From Actinomycetes bacterium (GTDB taxonomy: Bacteria > Actinomycetota > Actinomycetes > Nanopelagicales > Nanopelagicaceae): a DNA stretch of 64,000 nucleotides. Shown here one piece after another: positions 22,175 to 30,335 of the stretch. Under the pieces are notes generated by a model. That model had not been told where the DNA came from. It ran no database searches and was given only the letters and a program-made list of their open reading frames with translations. Made by a program: the position numbers and the translations under genes. The stretch's first letter is position 1. Each line of letters begins with the position of its first letter. The stretch lies in the NCBI GenBank assembly GCA_014190175.1, contig BJFZ01000001.1, positions 62,001 through 126,000 on the forward strand. Reading direction: 5' to 3'.

Positions 22175-23392
22175 TCAGAAATTAATTCTGAGCGGGTTAA
22201 TGATGTCAGCTGCTAACAAAAGCAATGAAAGGGTGGCCATGACAACAATCACTGCAAGGGTTAAGGGCACCAATTTGACCACATCGTACGGCTCAGGAAG
22301 TGGTTTGCCGCGACGGCGGGCGATTTGCACTCGGATCCCATCAATTATTGCAACTGCCATATGACCGCCATCAAGAGGTAAAAGTGGCAGCAGATTAAAT
22401 ATGCCAATAAAAATATTTAAACTGGCAATAATTAATAAAAAGAAGCCAACTTTGGCAGCCCCTCCAGCATTTTCAGAGGCGGCCGCATCACCAGAGACTC
22501 GAGCTACCCCTACGACACCAACCAATCCTTCTGGATCTCGCTCTCCCCCACCAAATGTTGCTTGCACTAGGGCTGGAATTTTTGCTGGTAGCGCAAATAG
22601 CGCTTTAAAAGATCCAGTGAAAATATTTTTTCCCTCTTTAAGGGAATTTTTCACTGCAGCTAAAGGTTCAGATCTGAGTAACTCCGATTTGCTTAAAACG
22701 CCAATAACTCCAACTGGCGCACTCTCACCTAATTCCGAAATTGGGGCCCGTACTGCAGGCGTAAGTTCTACATCCAGCAAGATCTCGCCTCGCAAAATTC
22801 CTAGCGCTATTTTTTTATTTGCAGAGTTGCGGATAATTTTTGCAACTTCTTCCCAAGAATTTAATTTAACTCCATTAATTGAAACAATCTTATCTCCTTG
22901 TTTTAACCCAGCTAAGATTGCGGGAGTTTTTGGATCTGAGGGTAAGCAGGTGCTTTGGGTTCTATCTGCTGGAATGCATTTTAAGATTTGATCAAGCACT
23001 TGAGATTGTGATGGAGTTCCAATCGCAGCAAAAAAAGTAAATAGTAGTAAAAATCCAAGTACAAAATGGGTGGTTGATCCCGCACCCAAAACAATTAATC
23101 TGCGCAAAATACTGGCTTTGTAAAAAGATCGTGGTTGGTCTATTAAATCAACCGGCTCACTTGGAGACATTCCAACAATTCGACAGTAACCACCGGCTGG
23201 AATTGATTTTACTCCAAACTCCGTCTCTCCTCTTTGAGTGGACCAAATCTTTGGCCCAAACCCTAAGAAAAATTCAGTAACTTTCATGCCAAATTTACGC
23301 GCAGTTAGAAAGTGGCCCAACTCATGCAACATAACTGAAATTAGTAAGGCCACCACAAATGCCAAGATCCCGATCAAATTTAACAGCGACAT
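22175..23392 (-). CDS. Site-2 intramembrane metalloprotease (M50, RseP/Rip1-like)
   Basis: Membrane zinc protease that cleaves anti-sigma factors or other membrane proteins within the bilayer. The 405 residues carry HELGH at residues 23-27 in the first membrane segment, a PDZ domain around residues 150-230 (GLKQGDKIVSINGVKLNSWEE), and the LPLDGGHM motif near residue 335 supplying the third zinc ligand. It lies between dxr and ispG, four bases after dxr, as in Mycobacterium (Rip1). Its substrates here are unknown. Confidence 0.93.
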   Translation of the reverse strand: MSLLNLIGILAFVVALLISVMLHELGHFLTARKFGMKVTEFFLGFGPKIWSTQRGETEFGVKSIPAGGYCRIVGMSPSEPVDLIDQPRSFYKASILRRLIVLGAGSTTHFVLGFLLLFTFFAAIGTPSQSQVLDQILKCIPADRTQSTCLPSDPKTPAILAGLKQGDKIVSINGVKLNSWEEVAKIIRNSANKKIALGILRGEILLDVELTPAVRAPISELGESAPVGVIGVLSKSELLRSEPLAAVKNSLKEGKNIFTGSFKALFALPAKIPALVQATFGGGERDPEGLVGVVGVARVSGDAAASENAGGAAKVGFFLLIIASLNIFIGIFNLLPLLPLDGGHMAVAIIDGIRVQIARRRGKPLPEPYDVVKLVPLTLAVIVVMATLSLLLLAADIINPLRINF

Positions 23393-23396
23393 AAAT

Positions 23397-24542
23397 TTAA
23401 TTGCCCCTCATCTTAATATTTTGATTTGCACTTGCACGTGCATCCTCTTCGATGGCACTGACATCGGCGATATCACTAAGCGTAGCCGGAGCCTCCGCAG
23501 CCAAGTGTTGCAATACTGCATCTACAATCTCAATAATCTCGGTGAATTTAATTTGACCTTTCAAAAATGCAGCGACCGCCTCCTCATTAGCTGCGTTAAA
23601 GATCGCTGGCATAGAGCCACCAATCTCACCACATCGTCTAGCTAAATCAATTGCTGGGAATTTTGCATTATCAATTGGCGCAAAACCCCATGTGTGCGCG
23701 GCGCTCCAATCAATCGGTGGAATTGCGCCAGCGGTTCTATCTGGCCAACTAAGTGCCAAAGCAATAGGCAACTTCATAGCTGGTGAACTGGCTTGTGCAA
23801 TTACAGATCCATCGTGGAATTCCACCATTGAATGAATAATTGATTGTGGATGAATCACCGCATCAATCTTCGAGTAAGGAATATCAAATAAATAATGTGC
23901 CTCGATAATTTCTAAACCTTTATTTACCAAAGTCGCTGAATTGATAGTTACTACAGGCCCCATGTTCCAAGTTGGATGCGCTAAGGCTTCTTCTATTGTG
24001 ACATCACTCAAATCATTTCTATTTCTAAATGGACCACCGCTTGCAGTAAGAATTAATTTAGAAACTTCATTTTTCGTTCCGGCGCGAAGAGCTTGGGCTA
24101 ATGCTGAATGCTCTGAATCAACCGGGATCAACTGTCCTGGCTTTGCAGCACGTAAAACTAAATCTCCACCGGCCACTAGTGATTCCTTATTTGCAAGCGC
24201 AACTTTATTTCCAACGCCTAAGGCGTTAAGTGTTGGACCAAGTCCAACGGAACCAGTTATCGCATTCAACATTACATCTACCGGAATCGCGGCCACTTGT
24301 GCAGCGGCCCCTTTTCCATCAATGACATTTACCCCTGGCAACGCTTCGCGAAGTAGTGCGCCATCTCCTTCAACCGCTACAACTTTTACTCCAAAAGCAC
24401 GTACCTGTTCGACTAATCGTGGAATATTTGACCCACCTGCCGCCAGAGCGACCACCCGAAATTGATTTGGGTTTGCGGCGATAACCTCAAGTGCCTGTAC
24501 GCCAATTGAGCCTGTTGAACCCAATATCGAGATGTCGCGCAT
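23397..24542 (-). CDS. dxr: 1-deoxy-D-xylulose 5-phosphate reductoisomerase
   Basis: Second step of the MEP pathway, NADPH- and metal-dependent. The 381 residues have the NADP loop GSTGSIG at residues 8-14, the metal/substrate segment VDSEHSAL, and the flexible-loop region HPTWNMGP. The Shine-Dalgarno site AGAGGA lies 9 nt before the ATG. It is divergent from gabT across 65 nt; a 16-bp palindrome sits in that space, closer to gabT. Confidence 0.96.
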   Translation of the reverse strand: MRDISILGSTGSIGVQALEVIAANPNQFRVVALAAGGSNIPRLVEQVRAFGVKVVAVEGDGALLREALPGVNVIDGKGAAAQVAAIPVDVMLNAITGSVGLGPTLNALGVGNKVALANKESLVAGGDLVLRAAKPGQLIPVDSEHSALAQALRAGTKNEVSKLILTASGGPFRNRNDLSDVTIEEALAHPTWNMGPVVTINSATLVNKGLEIIEAHYLFDIPYSKIDAVIHPQSIIHSMVEFHDGSVIAQASSPAMKLPIALALSWPDRTAGAIPPIDWSAAHTWGFAPIDNAKFPAIDLARRCGEIGGSMPAIFNAANEEAVAAFLKGQIKFTEIIEIVDAVLQHLAAEAPATLSDIADVSAIEEDARASANQNIKMRGN

Positions 24543-24581
24543 GGGCTAATCCTCTCAGGTTGAGCCAGATAGTTCATTCAT

Positions 24582-24600
24582 ATAGAACTTGTTCTATTCT
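24582..24600 (+). promoter_or_regulatory. gabT promoter with overlapping 16-bp palindrome
   Basis: ATAGAACTTGTTCTAT (24582-24597) is a perfect inverted repeat with 7-bp arms and a 2-bp centre. It overlaps the -10-like hexamer TATTCT (24595-24600), which lies exactly 7 nt before the gabT ATG at 24608. A repressor bound here would block a leaderless gabT transcript. It is about 40 nt upstream of dxr and could affect that promoter too. GAAC and GTTC are 2 bp apart, not 4, so it is not a LexA box. Confidence 0.5.
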
Positions 24601-24607
24601 TACTCTT

Positions 24608-25972
24608 ATGAGCGCACTAGATGAAGGAACCCGCCTGACTGGCAGCAACCTGCCGCAGGTGCGCCATTTGCGAACCGAGATTCCCGGGCCAAAATCTAAA
24701 GAGTTAATTGCAAGACGTGCCAATGCGGTCTCAGCCTCACTCGGAATGGCCATGCCAGTTTTTGTTGAACGTGCCGGTGGTGGAGTCATTGTCGATGTGG
24801 ATGGAAACTCCATTATTGATATGGGTGCGGGAATTGCAGTTGTTAATGTCGGAAACTCAGCAGATTTAGTAATTGAAAAAGTTATTGACCAAGTTAAAGC
24901 ATTTACGCACACCTGTTTTATGGTTGTTCCATATGAAGGCTATGTCGAAGTTTGCGAAGCGTTAAACCAGCTAACCCCCGGAGATCATCAAAAAAAATCT
25001 GCACTATTTAATTCTGGTGCTGAAGCAGTTGAAAATGCGGTGAAAGTGGCCCGTGCTTATACAAAGCGTCCAGCGGTCGTTGTATTTGAGCATGGTTATC
25101 ACGGTCGTACAAATTTAACTATGGGAATGACCGCTAAAAATATGCCTTATAAAGATGGCTTCGGTCCATTTGCTCCAGAGATTTATCGAATGCCAATGGC
25201 TTACCCATTCCGTTCGCAGGTCGATCCACAAAGATGTACTGAAGAAACTTTAGATCTGATCACTCATAAAATGGAGAAAGAGATCGGATTGCAAAATATT
25301 GCCGCAATTGTGATTGAACCCATCCAAGGTGAAGGTGGATTTATTGTTCCACCACGTGGCTTCCTTCCTGGTTTAGCAAACTTTGCTAAGAGCAACGGAA
25401 TTCTCTTTGTTGCTGATGAAGTACAAACTGGATTTGCTCGGACTGGCCAGATGTTTGCCTGCGAAGATGAAAATGTTGTACCCGATTTAATCACAACCGC
25501 CAAAGGCATTGCCGGTGGACTACCGCTTTCGGGGCTTACTGGTAGAGCTGAAGTAATGGATAGCGTGCACGCTAGCGGTTTAGGTGGAACATTTGGTGGC
25601 TCACCAGTTGCTTGTGCTGCGGCACTTGGTGCAATTCAAACCATTGCAGATCTAGATCTAATCAAGCGTGCAAGTGAAATCGGAAAAATCATGAGCGCCC
25701 GGCTTCTAGAAATACAGAAAAAATATCCAGTTATTGGTGAAGTTCGTGGACGTGGCGCGATGCAAGCAGTTGAACTAGTAATCCCAGGGAGCACCGAACC
25801 AAACTCAAGTGCAACATCTGCAGTTGTTAAATTCTGCCAAGCAAATGGAGTTTTAGTATTAACTGCTGGAACCTATAGCAACGTATTACGTTTTCTTCCA
25901 CCACTTGTCATGCCAGAGCATTTACTAAATGAAGCGCTAGATATTATCGACCAGGCTTTTGCCACACTTTAA
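24608..25972 (+). CDS. gabT: 4-aminobutyrate aminotransferase
   Basis: Class III PLP-dependent aminotransferase turning 4-aminobutyrate and 2-oxoglutarate into succinate semialdehyde and glutamate. The 454 residues include NSGAEAVENAVK, HGYHGRTNLTMGMT, the Asp of VADEVQTGFARTG, and the PLP lysine in TTAKGIAGGLPLSG. The start is ATG at 24608; further upstream codons in frame fall in the dxr promoter region and look non-coding. As the final step it completes the polyamine block that follows. The family is broad (ornithine and acetylornithine enzymes are related), but context and motifs favour GabT. Confidence 0.88.
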   Translation: MSALDEGTRLTGSNLPQVRHLRTEIPGPKSKELIARRANAVSASLGMAMPVFVERAGGGVIVDVDGNSIIDMGAGIAVVNVGNSADLVIEKVIDQVKAFTHTCFMVVPYEGYVEVCEALNQLTPGDHQKKSALFNSGAEAVENAVKVARAYTKRPAVVVFEHGYHGRTNLTMGMTAKNMPYKDGFGPFAPEIYRMPMAYPFRSQVDPQRCTEETLDLITHKMEKEIGLQNIAAIVIEPIQGEGGFIVPPRGFLPGLANFAKSNGILFVADEVQTGFARTGQMFACEDENVVPDLITTAKGIAGGLPLSGLTGRAEVMDSVHASGLGGTFGGSPVACAAALGAIQTIADLDLIKRASEIGKIMSARLLEIQKKYPVIGEVRGRGAMQAVELVIPGSTEPNSSATSAVVKFCQANGVLVLTAGTYSNVLRFLPPLVMPEHLLNEALDIIDQAFATL

Positions 25973-25975
25973 AAC

Positions 25976-26632
25976 TTACATAAATTGAGCAATACCCCAT
26001 GAATGTTCCGGCACTTCTCTGATCTTCTTAAATCCAACTTCAGGCAGCAATTTGTTCCAGACAATTCTAATTCCCTGTGAATTTTGCTCATCAACTGAGT
26101 ACTTCTGGGCTTGTTCAGGATGTTCTTGGTAATGCTTCGAATTGGCCATCGACCAATCTAAATCATCAATAATTAAAATTCCACCTGGCTTCATCAACGA
26201 ACTTACCAACATGACCCCAAGGGCTGTGACATCAAAGGTGTGTCCACCATCTAGATAACAAAAATCAAATAACTCTCGTTTGCCATCACGAATTAATTTT
26301 GCCAGCTCCCATGTGTAAGACCTATGTGCGAAAACTGGAGTAATCAAATCAGCAAAGCCTGTAGCATCGATCAGATCAATTATGTTGGGAGACTTCTTGC
26401 GCGCACCTTCTAGATCAATTGTTAATAAATGTCCTTTACCTATTTCGCGCAAAATCGCACCCATGTAAATTGAAGACTTACCGTGAAAAAATCCAATTTC
26501 GAGAAATTCTGATAAGTCATACTCTTTTACTAGATCGCGAATGATCAGGGCTTGCGCCTCTTTCATATATTTTACTGAACCAAATTCGCGCGATATATCA
26601 GCAATCCCAAATGTATCTTTTACCGTAGCCAT
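25976..26632 (-). CDS. Class I SAM-dependent methyltransferase-like protein (function unknown)
   Basis: A 218-residue Rossmann-type protein with a SAM-loop-like EFLEIGFFHGKSSIYMG (about residues 42-58), an acidic strand end LLTIDLEG, and the YLDGGHTFD and LIIDDLDW segments seen in Methyltransf_24-type families. The substrate is not deducible. The ATG has a strong CGGAGGA site, preceded by the inverted repeat GAGGA/TCCTC. It is the last gene of the oxidoreductase-ureohydrolase-membrane protein run, separated by 95 nt, so it may have its own promoter. It ends three bases from the convergent gabT stop. Confidence 0.7.
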   Translation of the reverse strand: MATVKDTFGIADISREFGSVKYMKEAQALIIRDLVKEYDLSEFLEIGFFHGKSSIYMGAILREIGKGHLLTIDLEGARKKSPNIIDLIDATGFADLITPVFAHRSYTWELAKLIRDGKRELFDFCYLDGGHTFDVTALGVMLVSSLMKPGGILIIDDLDWSMANSKHYQEHPEQAQKYSVDEQNSQGIRIVWNKLLPEVGFKKIREVPEHSWGIAQFM

Positions 26633-26727
26633 TAAATCCTCCGAATGGTAGGAGGAGATCCTCTCGACTAAAGATTGCTAAAAGCCCAATTTTAGGAAAC
26701 TTTGGGTGAACAAAATCTCTGGATTAA

Positions 26728-27741
26728 CTAACTCTTTTTATCTTTGGTGACCCGGAAAAGATTGTAGGGAAGCAAAATCAATATAGCTGTTGGGAGTACC
26801 CACCAGCTAACAACATTTCCACCTGATAACTGATGCGTTAGAGCAAATGCGGCAACCACAATTACAGTGCCTTGCCAATCGTCACCGATTAGGAAATCAA
26901 ACCAAAAAGCACCAAATTTCTTAACTGATACCAGCAATCCACTTTTATTTAAAATTTCAAAAGTAGCTAATTCATCTTTTCCAATAACTCCAATATTCGC
27001 ACTTACTTTAGAGTTCTGAACCTTGAGAACTTTTATTAAAATATTAGAAATAATCAACATGAAAATAATAATTCCTAGCAAAGATAAATCTTTGCCTGGC
27101 CATTCGGCTCCAGCGCCCTCTGCTCCCCAGAAAATACCAAAAGAAGTAAGCATTATTCCCACGACAAATTTCATACTGTTTTCTGGCACTTGCGCCAAAG
27201 GTTTGCGTAATGCAAAGCCAGCGATCATAACGATGACCACTGCGGTAAGGGCAGCAAAACTGGCGAGAATAACTTCACCTTGAATTGTGCCAAAAGTTAA
27301 AACGATAAATGCAACTTCAAGCCCTTCGAGTAACACCCCTTTAAAGGAAAGCGTAAAGGCATACCAATCTGAAATTCCAAATCTGCTTCCACTTTTTGCT
27401 TGTCGAGCAGCTTGTAACTCCTCATTAAATATGGCATCTTCGTCATGGAAAGATTTGTAACCGCTGCTACGCAAAATCGCTTTACGTACCCATTGCAAAC
27501 CAAATACCAAAAGTAGGGCACCAACAAAAAGTCGAAGCGCATCAAATGGAAGTTGAGATATCGCTGATCCAAAAGCGGCGATAATCACTCCAAGTAAAGT
27601 CAGCGCAGATGCGGCTCCAGTCAATGCTGATCGCCAATTTCGAGCTGTTCCTGCTGCCAAAACTATTGTTGTAGCTTCAACTGCTTCTACTGAACATGCT
27701 AAGAAAACTGAAAGAAATAAGGCCAGTGATCCAGTTAGCAT
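26728..27741 (-). CDS. Multi-pass membrane protein, possible cation transporter (COG4280-like)
   Basis: A 337-residue, strongly hydrophobic protein with about eight to ten membrane segments. Two similar Glu pairs occur, one in each half: VEAVEATTIVLA (about residue 18) and LLEGLEVAFIVLTFG (about residue 155). The second resembles the REGLE metal-binding motif of FTR1 iron permeases, and a twofold repeat is typical of LysE/Gdt1/FTR1-like carriers. I would place it near the uncharacterised COG4280 proteins. It lies 7 nt after the ureohydrolase gene, a Mn-dependent family, so supply or export of a metal or of a polyamine product are both possible. Function is unproven. Confidence 0.6.
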   Translation of the reverse strand: MLTGSLALFLSVFLACSVEAVEATTIVLAAGTARNWRSALTGAASALTLLGVIIAAFGSAISQLPFDALRLFVGALLLVFGLQWVRKAILRSSGYKSFHDEDAIFNEELQAARQAKSGSRFGISDWYAFTLSFKGVLLEGLEVAFIVLTFGTIQGEVILASFAALTAVVIVMIAGFALRKPLAQVPENSMKFVVGIMLTSFGIFWGAEGAGAEWPGKDLSLLGIIIFMLIISNILIKVLKVQNSKVSANIGVIGKDELATFEILNKSGLLVSVKKFGAFWFDFLIGDDWQGTVIVVAAFALTHQLSGGNVVSWWVLPTAILILLPYNLFRVTKDKKS

Positions 27742-27748
27742 TTAATAA

Positions 27749-28774
27749 TTAGCGGTCTAGCAAATTGCGTTTAGCATTGTAAGTGGCACCACTTTTATTA
27801 CTTTTATTACTTTCATTGTTTTTCTTATAGGCAATTGCACTTAACGCTTCAAGTGCAACTCGATTTGCCAAAATAGCAGTTATATCAGCGCAATCATAGG
27901 GAGGAGAAACTTCAACAATATCCATTCCAACTACCGGAACTTCAAGTGCAATGCGACGCACTGCTTCAAGTAGTTCCCGACTGGTTAATCCACCTGGTTC
28001 AGGAGTGCCTGTTCCCGGTGCCATACCTGGATCAACAACATCAATGTCGACCGAGAGAAATACTCCAACGCAATCTTGCATCACAGTTTTCAGCGCTTCA
28101 TCAAGAATTGAATTTAATCCGCGAGCATTAATCTCAGTCATTTCATAGGAGCGCATTCCTTGTTCAGCCATCCATTGCAATGTTTCATCTTCTGGCCAAT
28201 ATCCACGTAAACCGATTTGCAGAAAACGATCACCCCTAACTGCGCCTCGCTCAATTAACCGGCGCATCGGAGTTCCATGTCCGTAAAGTTGCCCCATTTG
28301 ATTATCACCAGTGTCAGCATGTGCATCAAAGTGAATCACTCCGATTTTGCCCCAACCTAGAGCTTTGGCAACACCTGCAATATCGGCAGATGCAATTGAG
28401 TGATCTCCACCAAGAACAAGTGGAATTGCACCAGCCTTCGCTATTTTTTCACTCTCTGCCTCAAGTAAATTTAATGAATCCTCTAAATGGCTAGATGGCA
28501 TTAATAAATCGCCGGCATCTACAACTTTTAATTGTTGAAGTGCATCAACTCGTAATGCTAAATGCGGGCGGGCGCCATCATGAGGAAGATAATCTCCGGC
28601 ACGAATCGCCATTGGCCCAAATTTAGTTCCGGAGCGATGTGATGTACCACCATCGACTGGAGCGCCAACAATTACTACATCGGCATCGGCATAACTTTTT
28701 TCTTGCGCCAAATCACAAGTCGGAATTCCTAAAAAGGTAAAATTTGGTCCATATAGATTGCCATGGTTTGCCAT
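27749..28774 (-). CDS. speB: Agmatinase-type ureohydrolase
   Basis: Binuclear manganese hydrolase that releases urea from agmatine or a related guanidino compound. The metal-binding blocks GGDHS, HFDAHAD and SVDIDVVDPGMAPGTGTPEPGG are all present in a 341-residue protein. The extra C-terminal tail (about 20 residues) contains Ser-Asn-Lys repeats from a 9-bp tandem repeat at 27791-27817. Guanidinobutyrase and related activities use the same fold, so agmatine is inferred from the polyamine neighbours. It is 22 nt downstream of the FAD oxidoreductase gene. Confidence 0.85.
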   Translation of the reverse strand: MANHGNLYGPNFTFLGIPTCDLAQEKSYADADVVIVGAPVDGGTSHRSGTKFGPMAIRAGDYLPHDGARPHLALRVDALQQLKVVDAGDLLMPSSHLEDSLNLLEAESEKIAKAGAIPLVLGGDHSIASADIAGVAKALGWGKIGVIHFDAHADTGDNQMGQLYGHGTPMRRLIERGAVRGDRFLQIGLRGYWPEDETLQWMAEQGMRSYEMTEINARGLNSILDEALKTVMQDCVGVFLSVDIDVVDPGMAPGTGTPEPGGLTSRELLEAVRRIALEVPVVGMDIVEVSPPYDCADITAILANRVALEALSAIAYKKNNESNKSNKSGATYNAKRNLLDR

Positions 28775-28796
28775 GAGTAAAGCCTATCCCTCGGTA

Positions 28797-30209
28797 TTAG
28801 GAATCGAAACCTAATCCGAGTCGATCTAAGAAACGCAGCCAAATATTACGTTTGCCATTGTGCTCATCGGCGCTATTTATCGCCCATCGAGTAATTTGAA
28901 TAATGAAATACCGGAAGGGTTCTGGAGGGAAAGCTAACGGTTTTTTACGAACCATCTCTAACCGGGTTCGTTCATTATCTAAACCATCAAGCAAATCCAA
29001 CATTACTTGCGCACCAAATCTTGTTGCAGCAACTCCCAGTCCGGTATATCCCAAAACTGTTGCTATGCGTTTGTCTCGACTTACTGTCCAAAATGGTGAG
29101 AATCGGGTGCAGGTATCAATTGCTCCACCCCAAACATGCGTGAATTTAATTCCCTCGAGCTGCGGAAAAGTACGCAGAAAATGTGCTGCTAACTTTGCAT
29201 AAGTTTCTGGCCGTGCTTCATACTCTTGGCGAACTTTTCCACGGAAGTTGTAGATGGCATCCCATCCACCCCAAACAATGCAATTCTCATCAGTCAAACG
29301 ATAATAATGGAATTGATTTCCAGAATCCGAAACTCCTTCGCGATCTTTCCAACCTATGCTTTCTAATTGAGCTGATGTCAATGGCTCAGTAACTATTTGA
29401 TAGTCGTAAACTGGAACGATATATTTACGAGTTTTCTTAATCAGGGCCGGGTAAACATTTGTAGCCAGTGCAACTTTTTGGGCATGTACTTCACCGTAAG
29501 CGGTATGCGCAATCACTGCTGTCTTGGTTTCAATTAATTCTTCAACACGTGAGTTCTCGAAAATTTGTACGCCTAAGGAGAGGCAAGCACGCTCTAATCC
29601 CCAAACAAGGCGGGCTGGATCTACTAGTGCTGTTCCATCATGGTCGAAAATACCACCCTCATATATTGGTGAATGGATTCGCGCTTGAATTGCTTCCTTA
29701 CCCAAAAACTCCACATCATCACCAAGTGCATTTCGTTCAGCGGCTTCTTCGCGCATTCCTTCTAATTGCCACGGTGCTATAGCGACGCGTAATTCGCCAG
29801 TTCGTTCCCAACTGCAATCAATGTTGTATTTTTTAATTGCTTCCTCAATAGCATCTAAATTTTCCCAACCAAGTCTTTCAATAATCTCCATCTCATCTGG
29901 AAATCTTCTTTTGCCGTTTTGATATCCATGAGTTAGTGAGCTGTTGCAGAATCCACCGTTACGACCAGATGCACCAGCGCCAGTTTCACGCATTTCAACA
30001 ATCACAACTGAACGATTTGGATCTTCTTCTTTGGCCAGAATGGCAGCCCACAATCCGGTGTATCCGGCGCCAACAATTAACAAATCAGCGTGCACTTCTC
30101 CAACCAATGCCGAATGGGGCAGTGGTTCTAATGGATCTGAGTCAAGCCAATAGAGATCAGGTTGTGCATCTCGTAAATGGCGAACAATCTTTGGGTCGAT
30201 GTCAGACAT
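28797..30209 (-). CDS. FAD-dependent amine oxidoreductase (PuuB-like, DAO family)
   Basis: D-amino-acid-oxidase-fold flavoprotein, likely oxidising putrescine, gamma-glutamylputrescine or a similar amine to an aminoaldehyde. The FAD loop is VGAGYTGLWAA (residues 46-56) and the second signature ASGRNGGF is at about 80-87. The start is ATG at 30209 (470 residues); a TTG at 30251 would add 14 unconvincing residues. No Shine-Dalgarno sequence lies directly before the ATG, but AAGGGG occurs just upstream of a hairpin that ends next to it (see the leader entry). No gamma-glutamylputrescine synthetase is in the window, so the exact substrate is open. Confidence 0.8.
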   Translation of the reverse strand: MSDIDPKIVRHLRDAQPDLYWLDSDPLEPLPHSALVGEVHADLLIVGAGYTGLWAAILAKEEDPNRSVVIVEMRETGAGASGRNGGFCNSSLTHGYQNGKRRFPDEMEIIERLGWENLDAIEEAIKKYNIDCSWERTGELRVAIAPWQLEGMREEAAERNALGDDVEFLGKEAIQARIHSPIYEGGIFDHDGTALVDPARLVWGLERACLSLGVQIFENSRVEELIETKTAVIAHTAYGEVHAQKVALATNVYPALIKKTRKYIVPVYDYQIVTEPLTSAQLESIGWKDREGVSDSGNQFHYYRLTDENCIVWGGWDAIYNFRGKVRQEYEARPETYAKLAAHFLRTFPQLEGIKFTHVWGGAIDTCTRFSPFWTVSRDKRIATVLGYTGLGVAATRFGAQVMLDLLDGLDNERTRLEMVRKKPLAFPPEPFRYFIIQITRWAINSADEHNGKRNIWLRFLDRLGLGFDS

Positions 30210-30335
30210 CGCACTAACCGGCCGTAACCGGTGCCACCCCTTAACCAACAATTTCGGTTGTCCCGGGTCCTCCGGAGTCCAACCCCACTACCGGGTCTCA
30301 AAGAGACCAACTTTTCGTAGTGGAACGGTTAAATC
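30210..30335 (-). ncRNA. Structured leader between potC and the amine oxidoreductase (candidate cis-regulatory RNA)
   Basis: Read on the minus strand, the spacer folds almost completely. CCACTAC/GTAGTGG (7 bp) encloses GGTCTC-TTT-GAGACC (6 bp). GGTTG/CAACC encloses TCCGG/CCGGG. AACC/GGTT pairs compete with the previous stem on both sides. GCAC-CGG...CCG-GTGC ends one base before the ATG. The only Shine-Dalgarno-like run, AAGGGG, lies just 5' of this last hairpin, so folding would bring it next to the start codon. No T-run follows any hairpin, so a simple terminator is unlikely. I recognise no known riboswitch consensus. Confidence 0.5.

Noticed and set aside
24582..24597. LexA (SOS) box at gabT
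   Set aside because: Actinobacterial LexA sites have GAAC and GTTC four bases apart; here the spacing is two.
30291..30315. Intrinsic terminator after potC (GGTCTC-TTT-GAGACC)
   Set aside because: No T-run follows on the minus strand, and the hairpin is nested inside a larger stem, which fits a structured leader better.
30210..30335. Known guanidine (I, II or III), Mn2+, SAM or glycine riboswitch
   Set aside because: I could not match the conserved core motifs. One ACGG-containing loop recalls guanidine-II, but the required paired second hairpin with the same loop is not present.
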